Positions 36,607-47,711 of a stretch of DNA of 64,000 nt are shown here, piece by piece. The notes under the pieces are model-generated. The model saw only the letters and a program-made list of their open reading frames with translations, was not told where the DNA came from and made no database searches. How positions within the stretch are numbered: the first letter of the stretch is position 1; each line of letters begins with the position of its first letter. This DNA comes from Musa acuminata AAA Group. Taxonomy: Eukaryota; Streptophyta; Magnoliopsida; Zingiberales; Musaceae. The translations under genes were made by a program, and so were the position numbers. The DNA is taken from NCBI RefSeq assembly GCF_036884655.1, contig NC_088347.1, positions 15,711,001 to 15,775,000 on the forward strand. The letters are read 5' to 3'.

Positions 36607-39600
36607 TGTCACGCCCCCTCAAAATATCCATAATATTTAAAATTTTCAACACAAACCAATCCAGGATCCAAACTAACATTTGAGGACACTGAAAGCATTC
36701 TATCAAATTCGCATCTATAAAACCTGTGCAGTTTATAATCATATATCACATCACTCGATAATTCACATTTATGGCGACCCAAGCTAACTTGACAAAGATG
36801 AACAACATTTATAAATCCACCAGCTAAATAAATTCTACAATCAGAACTCCAACTATTCACCACAAGTTCATATCGTCATAAATTAGACTTAACATTCCGA
36901 AATTCCAAATAAGAGAGATCACCTAACACTTTGACACAGTATATCTATTTCGGTTCATCGACAACATTTCATTACATACAAAACAAACTTATACAACAAT
37001 ATCATAATAACCAACCAGACGTGCCCATAATTCTGAATAGCTATCCACTGCCTCAGCCCAAATCAAACATCTCGAAGAGTGACAAGCTGACCTGAAAGAT
37101 TTATATAACGAAGTGAGCCAAAAACGGCTCAGCAAGTGACAAAGAATATTCAGAACAATAAGAACGATTTCAAACAGGTAAGGTATCTTAATGCAAGGCA
37201 AAATATAAGAATTCTCAAGGATACCATCTCATTAGATACAAAATCATATGTATCATGTCATTCAAACATATTTGATTCATAACAAATGGAGCACAGAGTA
37301 ATTGGAGCATATCAATGGCAAATAGGACATTTTAGAACATATCAGTTCATAGCAAATGGTGCACAGAGTAATTGTAGCATATCAATGGCAGATCGGACAT
37401 TTCAGAATATATCAGTTCATGGCAAATGAAGCACAGAGTAATTGGAGCATATCAATGGCAGATAGGACATTTCAGAACATATCAGTTCATAGCAAATGGA
37501 GCACAGAGTAATTGGAGCATATCAATGGCAGATAGGACATTTCAGAACATATCAGTTCATAGCAAATGAACCATAGAGTAATTGGAGCATATTAGTAACG
37601 AATGAAACATTTCAAAGTTTATCAATGGCGTATAAAATGTTCCGGATCATATCAACGGCATATGGAACATTTCGAAGCATATCAACAGTGAATGAACCAT
37701 TTCAGAGCATATCAAAAACAAATACCGTACAGAAGCTCAAACGTCATCCTTGACGTTGCAATCATATCATTCTTATCCAAAGCATGTACAGAAACACAAA
37801 ACCAAAACTCTGGAAATTATATCAAACATATAGAAGGTGTAGTGGGATCTCAAACAGAACGTGATTCATCCATTTCTGAATGACCACCAGACATAATCTA
37901 GAGCATCGCTGGCTCTAAGCACATACCCTTTACCATTTCTAGCAAACGTTCAGACAATCCCACAAACACCAGAGCACAAGAGGGCAGTTTTAACAATAAT
38001 TAGCATATATCGGAAGCACACGCGGAACAACAAAACGTACATGTGCCTTATCGAGACAATACGATGCAAGGAACAAATCTCTCACCATTGTATTCAGATT
38101 TGGAATGAAATGAAAGCAAGGGTATACAGGGATTCCAAGCAATCATATTAGCTCAATTGAATAAGAAAGCTAAAGAATGTCAATTTCCAAAGAAATGAAA
38201 CCAGAATATGCGAAATCAACTAAAGCTCGATTTTTGGCAGAATTCAAGAGGCACATTGAACAAATGATTCAAACTATCAATCGTGCTCCAATTTACTCAG
38301 AAATAAATCATTGGAAAGATATTTCAATTTGTTTTCAGATAAAATAAGACTTGTATGAATCGAAGTTTCCAACAAAGAGTTACAATAGATTTAGTAACCC
38401 AAGATCAAAGAACAAATCTCAATTTTACAGAATTCACATGGTTGGTTTCAACAGAAAACTGGGCAGGCAGTTGGACTCTAAATCTTTCAATCTAGGTATC
38501 AAAGAAAGATCTACAAGTCTAGTTTCCAATTAAATAAGCTTTGAACAAATCGAAGTTTCCATCATCGACTTGCAGGCAGATCAGTATCAAAAGGTCAGAA
38601 TATCAGAAGTTGCACAGATTCGAATCGTTACGTCTAAACAAGAGATATATCAAAAGAAAGGCTAGAACAATTCAAAGTTCCTCATATTCAAAACAAATGT
38701 AGAGATAAAGTTGCAGTAAGTAAAGATCAGGACACTTGCAATAGGAAAGAAAGAAAGCTTGCAATAGGAAGGATAGGAACACTTGCCTTTCAAAGATTTC
38801 GATCCGAAGATCCAAAGAATGTGCCAGCCCAAATCCTTCTACTTTTCCTCCGTGTCCTCTCTCTCTGTATCGTTTTCTACACATCTTTTCTTTTTCCTCC
38901 ACAATTGCAGCTCATGTAGAACATAGAGACATAGCCACCTGCTCTCTCTTACTCTCATTCATTCGTTTTCTTTTTCAAACACAGTTGTCGCAACCATCGC
39001 CGCTGCCACTACCACAGTCATAGCCATGACCGCAGCCCCTTCCACTGTACTACTTCCTTGCTCCCTTCTCTCGTAGACATAACTACTGCATACGCAGTCG
39101 CTGCCACTGCAGCTGCAATCCCGTCCGCAGCCCCTTTTTCCCCTTTCCTTTCTTTTCTTTCCCAGCTTCAACTGCCGCAGTCGCAGTCGCAGCCATGGCC
39201 GCAGGCACCACAGCCACAGCCTCTTCTTCCTCCCCTGCTCTATTTCCTCTCCTTCTCTTCCAGCTATAGTTGCCACTGCCACAGCTGCCTCCCCTTCTCC
39301 TCTTCCTCTCTTCTTCCCTTTTCCTTTCTCTTCTTCTTCCTTTCCTTCTCTTCTTTCCCAGTTGCACTGCTGCAGTCGCAGCCTCAGCCATGGCCACAGC
39401 CTCTTCTTCCTCCCCTGGTCATCTTCCTCTTCTTCTTCTCTTCCAACTGCAGCTGCCATCGCCGCAGCTGCAGCCCCTTCTTCCCCGGCGTCACACACAC
39501 CCTCTCCTCTGTTTCCTCTGCAGGAAATAGAGGTATCACAACCTCTTCTCCTGCTTCCTCTTCTTCTTCTCTTCCTCTTCTTCTTCTTCTCCTCTTCGAA

Positions 39601-40069
39601 TGCCCCACACCTCTCCTCTATTTCCACCTATAGGAAACAGAGGTGCTGCAGCCCTTGCTGCTGCCACCTCTCGCTCCTCTCTCTCGTCCCTCTCTTTTCC
39701 CTCTTCTTCTCCTTCTCTTCTTCTCCTCTTCCCTTTTCCTCCCCAACACCACACACCTCCTCGCTGCAGCCTTGCCGCAGCTATCCTCTTCTTCTTCTTC
39801 TTCTTCTTCTTCTTCCCTTCTCCTCCCCAACGCCCCACACATACTCTCCTCTGTTTCCACCTGCGGGAAACAGAGGTGCAGCAGCCCTAGCAGTTTTCTT
39901 TATTTTCTTGGGAGACGGTGGGATAAAACCAAAATTTTCGGTTTTCTTTATTTTCTTTTCATTTTGCAACTTAGCAGTTTAGTCCTTGAAATTTTTATAT
40001 TTACATATAGGTCCTCAAATTTATATATAAATCCTTATTAATAAATTTTTAAAAGTGAGGGATATTATA
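36607..40069 (-). repeat. Gypsy array LTR 5 (outer 5' LTR) with private deletion
   Basis: 3463 bases. Around 39888-39910 the sequence jumps from CAGCAGCCCTAGCAG to TTTTCTTTATTTTCTTGGGAG, losing roughly 250 bases of the GAA-rich block seen in LTRs 1-4. The terminal reads GGGATATTATA, so the terminal dinucleotide (TG on the element strand) is mutated to TA. Confidence 0.85.
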
Positions 40070-40471
40070 AATTGGCCCCTAATTGAGTTAGTAGGGTTAC
40101 ACCTAAACCTAACTTAAATTAAGACCTAACTTTCACAATAAGGACTTAAATAATTACAAGACAATATATCTAAGTTGTCCGACTTGTCATTAGTTCATCC
40201 GAACTCCCGATAAACATCCGGCGCATCGTCCAAACCTTCGATGTCTCGCCCAATCCATCGACAAATTTACTCCCCAACTTCTAATCTTGGTCTAACGTCC
40301 GATTCTTTCGGCTCGATGCCCATTTTCTAACTCCCGCCTAATGTTTGATTCTTCTTGGTTCAATTATGTTACCTCTTCTAATCAAAGTTAGTCTTGCATC
40401 ACTTTTCTCAAGCAGTATATTAGATCGTAAACTCATCAATTGATTTCATCATCAAAATTTGTGATTCAATA
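40070..40471 (-). repeat. B2 LTR, right fragment (5' start, reverse)
   Basis: It resumes at AATTGGCCCC and runs to the reversed LTR start (GATTCAATA at 40463-40471, with CA mutated to TA). It is followed by unrelated copia sequence. Confidence 0.75.
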
Positions 40472-40491
40472 GTAGCCTCAAGGTTAAGAGC

Positions 40492-40905
40492 TACACGGAC
40501 TCAAGTTTCCAATCCGATATTGATGATAGCAAGTCTAACTCAGGGTATGTGTTCATCTTAAATAGAGGAGTAGTAAGCCAGAAGAGTTCCAAGCAAGACA
40601 CTATTGCTGACTCGACCACTAAGGCAGAATATATTGCTATGGTAGAAGCAGCAAAGGAGGCAGTTTAGATAAAAAAGTTCATCGCAGATCTCGGAGTCAT
40701 CCCGAGCAATGAAGAGTTAATTTACTTATATTACGATAACAATGGGGTGATTGCTTAAGTAAAGAAACTCAGGTCTCATCAAAAGTTTAAGCACATTTTG
40801 AGGAGATTCTACTTGATCGAAGAGATCATAGCCCGTAGTGATGTAGTAGTGGAAAGAGTCTTATCTAAAGATAATATTGCGGATCCACTAACAATGTCGT
40901 TGTCT
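40492..40905 (+). pseudogene. Decayed copia RNase H of a different lineage
   Basis: The frame reads YTDSSFQSD, SGYVFILN, SSKQDTIADST and AEYIAMVEAAKEAV, then KHILRRF and NIADPL, the RNase H domain at the end of copia Pol. Two in-frame stops (TAG after AAKEAV; TAA after NNGVIA) and several substitutions show decay. The Asp of YTDSS and the Glu of AEYIA remain. Confidence 0.85.
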
Positions 40906-40982
40906 CGGATTATTTTTTACCATCACTAGAACCTGATGGGGATCAGGCATGTGAGTGATTAGCTTTAGGTCAAGTATGAGAT

Positions 40983-41398
40983 TATTAGTTATAGGTGCCC
41001 TGTAAGTTAACCACGTGAGTGATGGCACATGTAATATATTGCACGATCTATTTTGGTTATTATTATTATGGTATTTTCTCACTTTATATATATATATATA
41101 TAGTGATGTCCTTGGATTTGTGCAATGGGAATTGGATCATGATGAGATCATGATAATGAGACCAATTCGCCTTTAAACACATATCACTAAATATTTATGG
41201 TCATAGGTTGCTCGAGAGAGACATCGACATAATCAGATAAACTGGTATGCTATATACCCATCCATATGATAGAGGTAGCTGGTCTCATAGTTGCTTATGT
41301 GAGAACACTAAGGGTATAGAGTAGGTGCTCATTGGAGAATAAGTTCACTGAATGATCCACTTACGGAATGCTAGATGGTTAATGATATTGTAGGGAAA
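40983..41398 (+). repeat. Start of the 3' LTR of that copia element, truncated
   Basis: It follows a decayed purine tract (about 40971-40982) and begins TATTAGTTATAGGTG, from an ancestral TGTTAG. It contains a short TA repeat (41083-41102) and is cut at 41398. Confidence 0.7.
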
Positions 41399-42877
41399 TC
41401 TTAGGGCAACATCACATGCCGAACTGAAGAACAAAAAATAAAAATCTCAAATTTTCTATAAAGGTATTCGTCGTCGTGGGAAAATTAGTGTGCAAAAACT
41501 CATGAAACTTAAAATCATGCATGAGATAGTTGTGTTACCTAGGGAGATCGTATATCCCTGAATCCCTACAGATCTGTAGGAGATGATAAAGAAGGTTAAG
41601 TGTCCTCCTCTCTAGTAGTGATCCACACAACAAGGCTGCAACGACACTCCTCAAATCACTACTCAAATCTCTACACCTACTATTTGAGGAGGAGAAGAGG
41701 AGAGGAGAATAGGAGGTGGCAACTAAGAAGCCTATAGGCTATGGGCATTTGGTTCTCTCCTATTTATAGAGGCGCCCTATCAACTTAACCCTAATGGATC
41801 CTACTTTATTAGATATTGGATCTTCATCCAACAACCCAAGCCTCTTAGATTAGTGGATTTCTATCCAATAATCTCTCATTGTCTTTTATTGGATCTCATC
41901 CATAGGATCCAATAATTTAGGGGCTTATTGGATATCCAATAAGATATGGGCTCCGATAGATATCTTATATCTGAACCTCTACTCGTCACAATGCCTACCA
42001 TATGTGTGTGAACCTTTAGGCCCAATATCGAGCTGGCCATGAGTCATACCTATCAGAACTCCTTCTAGCTTAGTGAATTATTATCTTCATAATAATTCAC
42101 TCGGCTCATCGACTGTGGATGTACTAGGCCACTACGCCGTGACCTTTAGATAATACAAGGGAATCTAATCCTTTGGATATATTTGTCCTCAATTATCATG
42201 AACCTATAGTCCATCATCCATTTAATATCCCATAGACCGAATACCGGGCATGGAGCTATCAAACCCATATGGTTTTTACTTGAGTCTCGCTATAATCAGA
42301 TTCTCTCACAGAACTCTTTCTCTCTCAATCTGAATGACCCTAGCTAGGGATTTGTTTGAGCAAGAATATATGAGATATTTGTCTCATAACACCGAGAGCG
42401 AATGATCCTCTATTAACACTCAATAGCCCTCATAAGGTTGATTGTCACTCCCGATGATCAGTTGTGCTAGATCTGAAACTTCCAAATATATAAGTTTGGT
42501 ATCAAAGAGTTGAGTACTCATACAAAACATCCTTGGTATCTTAAGTTTAAGGATCAAGTACACCATTGGGACAACAAAATCACTATCTAACAATGAGGTA
42601 TTATTAACCATCCAGCATTACGTGAGCAGATCAATCAATACACTCATTCTCCAATGATCATCTGCATTGTAGCTATAGTATCCCCACATAAGCAGCTATG
42701 AAACCAACTGCCTCCATTATATGGACGAGTATACCGTACACTAGTCTATCTGGTTATTTTGATATCTCTCTCGAGTAACCTATGACCAGGATTATTTAGG
42801 GTATGTGTTTAAAAGTGAATCGGTCTCATTATCATGACATCATCACGATTTGATTCTCATTGCACAAATCCATGGAC

Positions 42878-42951
<74 letters not shown>

Positions 42952-43064
42952 CAAGCAATATAAAGTGATAAAATATCAAATAATATAATAAGCAAAAAGA
43001 ATGTGTATCATGTCACATGTTTCATCACTTATATGATTGGCTTATAGAGCACCTATAACTAGCA
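41399..43064 (-). repeat. Inverted LTR of the same copia family
   Basis: The plus strand starts TGTAGGGAAATC and ends ACCTATAACTAGCA, so the minus strand reads TGCTAGTTATAGGT...CCCTACA. The segment 42600-43064 is the inverted counterpart of 40983-41398. A long (TA)n tract lies at about 42884-42950. The flanking five bases do not match (GATAT and AATAC), so this is not a clean insertion. Confidence 0.65.
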
Positions 43065-43091
43065 AATACTAGTACTATTTGTTTAACAAAG

Positions 43092-43292
43092 AATCTCATT
43101 CAACATTCTAAAACTAAATATATTGATATTAAGTATCATTTTATTAGAGATCATATTAATAATCATGATATATCTCTAGAATTTATTGATACAAAATATT
43201 AATTAGCTGATATATTTACAAAACGATTGAATAAAGAATAATTTGATTTTATTAGAAGAGAATTAGGTATGTTAAATCTTGTTAATGCATGA
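43092..43292 (+). pseudogene. C-terminal RNase H remnant in B3
   Basis: The frame reads NLIQHSKTKYIDIKYHFIRDH, then LADIFTK and FDFIRRELGML, with two in-frame TAA codons and a final TGA. It is homologous to the A1 remnant at 10843-11031. Confidence 0.85.
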
Positions 43293-44225
43293 ATTCCTCT
43301 TATATATTTTTTGGATCATTATCTTGATTTCTCGGTTTTTAATTACTTATGTTTTTTTCATTTGAATCAAGATCGTTTACTATAATTCTTCCTTTTACTA
43401 TTCACTAAATAGGGTATATCTTTTAAACAAATCACTAAAGAGGATATTTCTCGATATTCTTGAAATCCTCTATGATGTTTTTTTTAGGAGATTTATTTAA
43501 ATCTTAATATTAATTTCTCAACTTGAGATTCATTATGACTCCTTTGTACTGATTTATCAAATTGATCTCTTATGTTTTGAATTCTTTTTTATAATATAAA
43601 TGACTAATGATCTTTTGTACTGATCTTTCATGATCTTTGATATCTTTCATGTGATAATCATTGATGTAAATTTTTGTACCTTTCGTTCTTTTCTTTTTTA
43701 AGTGACAACAAAGGGAGAGAAAGTCTAGCTTACACATCTCAAGAAAACCAAGAGTAGTAGCTTGCATATTTCATAGAGCAAAAAGTACTGGCTTACATGT
43801 TAAATGTTGAATGACTAATGCAATAAGGTGAAAATATTGGATGAATGTTAAATAATTGATGCAATATGTGAAAACAGTGCACCAGCAGTAGCATCATTAG
43901 AAAGCACTACTTACAAGTGGTAGCACTGTCTAGTTGGCGGTACCACCGCCCGTAACCCTGCACTATAAAAGCCTTAGTTATGGTCGATGGTAAAACTGCC
44001 CCCAACCTTCTCTACACCCCTCTAAACTGTTCTTCTCTTCTCATTCCTCTTACTCTTCCTCTAGAAACTCAAGAAAACCCTTCTCTTTTATAAAGCTATG
44101 GATCAATCTCAACCCCTTTGGTGATCAAAAGAAGATTAACTACATGGGTAACTCTTAAATCTTTCTCTCATTCTCAATTTATTGCTTAATCTTACCTCTT
44201 ATTATTGGTAATATATGTAATTCTC
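43293..44225 (+). promoter_or_regulatory. B3 spacer with promoter-like cassette before the second ORF
   Basis: It contains a purine tract (CAACAAAGGGAGAGA near 43706) and degenerate CTAGCTTACACATCTC repeats. At about 43935 it has GGCGGTACCACCGCCC, a near-perfect palindrome of the B LTR type, then CACTATAAAAGCC, a good TATA box at about 43963-43970. A pyrimidine-rich leader follows to the start codon at 44226. There is no supported gene; the short frames are spurious. Confidence 0.45.
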
Positions 44226-45299
44226 ATGGCACTTAGAAGATTCTTAAAGGATAAAGAAAAGAGGAGATTAGATGAAACCTTTGAATATATATTGTTTGAC
44301 TCATATGAATATGCCCTTAGATTCCCAAGTTTTGAGTCCAGAAATGTGCATAAGGGAAAATATATAGATCTAGAAGAATTGAGTGATTTGGAAATAATTC
44401 AATAGTTTGCTAACTTAGATGTCCTTCTAATTCTGCAAATTAGTGAACTTATCTATCCTAGATTTGTTCGATTGTTTTACAATAACTTACATGTAGATGT
44501 ACATGATAGAGTATCCACTTATCTTTTGAGACATCATATACCTATTATAGATAGCACAATTTGCAATCTTATAAGAATTCTTGAAAAATGAAAAGATTAC
44601 TATTTTAGAAGACAATGGGACACTAAATTGGTTGGGGTTATATATCCTGAGGCGTTAGGTATTATGTTTGAAAATCCTAATCTGTCTATTGTTCCTAAAA
44701 GTAGTGAGCATATACTGTCATTCAACACAACTATTTCATCACATCATAATTAGTATTCTATTTCCTAAATAATACTATCATGGTAAAGTTAGTTAAATGA
44801 AAATAGGTACAATATATTGGATTATGATAGGACGTGATAATTGCTTTGGATATTTGATACATCAAAATATAATTGAGTTGTCAATAAAAGACATGATACT
44901 TCCGGCTTATTTACTAGACTAATACATACATATGACATAGTCATTCTACCAAATAAAGAAACTATGAAACTAGATAAATTTAACATTATCAATAGAAACA
45001 TATTAAGAAGATTAAGATGCATAGTAAAAAACCATGTTTGGACTAGATTACCCAGAAGAACTGATCCTCCCTCACTTGAGCCAAAATCATAAATACCTAT
45101 ACATAGGGAGAGTCAATCTCCTACTAGTCCATTTGAGGTAGCACCTTCAACAGATCCAGCACCCTCCTCATCTACTAATTCCATAGCAACTCGACTAGAT
45201 CGAATTGAACATCATCAGAATCAAATTTTAACTGAGATATAGCATATTCATGCTCATTTTAATACTCTATTTAGGTATTTTGGATTACCAGCACCTTAG
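44226..45299 (+). pseudogene. Decayed second ORF of B3 (transposon-protein domain)
   Basis: The start ALRRFLKDKEKRR parallels the A1 start. Homologous blocks include GKYIDLEELSDLEIIQ, YPRFVRLFYNN and VSTYLL. In-frame stops (first TAG at 44403) and frameshifts break it. The C-terminal tail (QNQILTEI...FRYFGLPAP) is present without the stop seen in A1 and A2, ending at TAG 45297-45299. Confidence 0.8.
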
Positions 45300-45679
45300 T
45301 AGCTTATATATTCCTCCTTTTTATTGATGACAAAGGGGGAGAAGTCGATGGTTTCTTGACGTGTTCTTTGTCTTGCACTCTTTGATGTTATAATGTATTT
45401 TTTAATGTTTTGCACTCGTTGATATTATGATGCACTTCTTGATGATATTATGATGAATGCAATGATATGCATATAATACTTTTGATATTATCTTGATACT
45501 ATGCATATGAAGTATGAAATGATGATCTTTGTAAAGAAAATAATTAAAATTATTTCGACTTGAATTCTAAAGTTATCATTTTATGAAATTCAAAGTTTCT
45601 TTCAATATAGCATATAGATAGGGGGAGTTTAGTTTAAACTCTATCATCAATTGGTTGTCATCATAAAAAAGGAGGAGAT

Positions 45680-46016
45680 TGTTGAATCTTGGATTTTGAT
45701 GATGAAATCAATTGATGAGTTTACAATCTAATGTACCGTTTGAGAAAAGTGATGCATGACTAACTTCGATCATGAAAAAATAAAATAATTAAAAGAAAAG
45801 AAACAAAAGTTGAGCCAGAGTAAGAGATCGGGCATCGGGCTGGAAGAATCGGACGTTGTGGGAGTCAACATGCCAATCGATTGGGTGATACGCCAAAGGT
45901 TCGGACGATACGCCAGAAGTTCGTCGGAAGTTCACTGAGAGCTTGGATGAACAAATGACAAGTCAAACAACTTAGATTTACTGTCTTGTAATTATTTAAA
46001 TCTTTATTATTATAAT
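45680..46016 (+). repeat. B3 3' LTR, left part
   Basis: It starts TGTTGAATCTT after the purine tract and is interrupted by A2 at 46016 inside the stretch that reads TTGTAATTATTTAAATC in U3. Confidence 0.8.
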
Positions 46017-47661
46017 TGTTGAATCTCGGATTTTGATGATAAAGTCAATAGTCATTTGTTGTCTAATCTATGTGTTGAGATAAGTGTGCAGGATTAACTA
46101 CGATGAAAGTTAGACAAGCAGCAGGAGTTGCGCCGGAGTCAAGATCATGCTCACGTTGGGAGTTCGAGAGTTCGACGGAAGTTCGGACGGTCGTCAGAGG
46201 TTCTGCGAGAACAGATCCGAGAAGTCCAGAAGCTTGCCAAGCGAAGCTCGTCGGAACTCGCCAAGTGGATCGTCGCAAAGTCCAGGAGTTTGCCGGAAGT
46301 CCGCAGAAGAATCACTGAGGGTTCATCTGATGATCGATGGAAGTTCGCCCCTGACAGAGAGGTGCAACCGCCTGGGCTCAATCTCCGAGCTCTGCCAGGC
46401 GGTGCAACCTCTCCAGTCAGGAGGTGCAACCGCCTGATCCCGGAATTCCGGGATTTGATCATTTTGAGCTCCAAATTTGAACTGGGTTGGGGCCTATAAA
46501 TACCCCACCCATTCAGCACAGAAAAGATATAGACCTACACCGAAATCTTGATTCTTTCTGTGATTCTAAGAGCTCAAAATTGTTGTAAAGCCTTTAAGTC
46601 TCCTCCTTCTGTTCTTTAAGCTTCTGAATTGTAAAAGTGAGGAGAGAAAGGTTCTGTAAGGGTTGTCTCCTGAGCCCATCAAAAGGAGTGAAACTGTAAA
46701 AGGGCAGTTGGCCTACGCCCATTGAAGGAAGGCAGCTAGTTGACGTCGGTGACCTCGTCGGAGGAGGAAGCCAAAAGTGGAGTAGGTCAAGACTGACCGA
46801 ACCACTCTAAATCTCTGGTTTGCTTTTATTTCGAGTACCTTATTATTACTGCAAGCCTCCTACATAACTACTGCTCTCTGCGCCTTTACGAACAAGTTCT
46901 AAGTACTGATCTTTTCGAATCTGCATTCAGACGTAAATCTGTGTTTTTCGTATGATCAGCTTACGTTTGTGTTTTGATTCTACAAAACTGTCTTCTGTGC
47001 TTTTTATGAACTAGCTTCTAAGTTTAGATCTCTTTGAAACTGTTTTAGACGCAAACTACGTTTAGACGTAAAAATGCGTTTAGACGCAAACTACGTTTAG
47101 ACGTAAAACTGCGTTTAAACGTAAACTGCGCAAACTGTGTTTAAACATAAAACTGTGTTTTAGACGTAAACTTCTTTTAAACGTAAAACTACGTTTAGAC
47201 GTAAAACTGCCTTTAGACGCAAACTGCGTTTAGACGTAAAATTGTGTTTAGACGTAAACTGAGTTTAGACGCAAAACTGTGTTTAGACGTAAACTGCGCA
47301 AACTGTGTTTGGACATAAAACTGTGTTTTAGACGTAAACTACTTTTAGACGCAAACTGCGTTTAGACGTAAAACTGCGTTTAGACGTAAACTGAGTTTAG
47401 ACGCAAAACTACGTTTAGACGTAAAACTGTGTTTAGACGCAAAACTATGTTTTGATGCAAACTGTATTTAGACGCAAACTCAGTTTAGACGTAAACTGTG
47501 CTTAGACGTAAACTGTGCTTAATCTTAAGTAATCTTAGAATCGGCTTTTACATCGAAATCGTTTTTATCGGACGAACGCAGCTTTCGTTTTTAAATCGCT
47601 GAAAGATTTCCGCTGCACTAATTCACCCCCCCCCCCCCTCTTAGTGCTCTTGATCCTAACA
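46017..47661 (+). repeat. A2 5' LTR, with U3 deletion
   Basis: 1645 bases. Near 46345 the sequence GAAGTTCGCCCCTGACAG joins parts that in the 3' LTR lie at 51756 and about 52212, removing most of the U3 minisatellite. The TATA box (46495-46502) and U5 minisatellite (about 47040-47520) remain. C-tract of 13 bases near the end. Confidence 0.85.
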
Positions 47662-47711
47662 ATTGGTATCAGAGCAAGGTTAACTCTCTAACAGATTAAA
47701 TCCCAAGAGAG

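Larger units (their letters stand above)
15741..40069 (-). mobile_element. Ty3/gypsy tandem array: five LTRs and four truncated internal segments
   Basis: On the minus strand the order is LTR-internal-LTR-internal-LTR-internal-LTR-internal-LTR, with a period of 5.16-5.28 kb. LTRs start TGTAATATCCC and end GCGTGACA. AATTG flanks the entire array (15736-15740 and 40070-40074) and does not occur at the inner junctions, so one insertion was later amplified, most simply by unequal recombination between LTRs. Each internal segment (about 1.65 kb) keeps a tRNA-Met primer site, decayed gag and the start of reverse transcriptase only. Confidence 0.9.

Noticed and set aside
41399..43064. Clean independent insertion of the inverted LTR
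   Set aside because: The flanking five bases, GATAT and AATAC, do not match, so it may have arisen by rearrangement rather than simple insertion.
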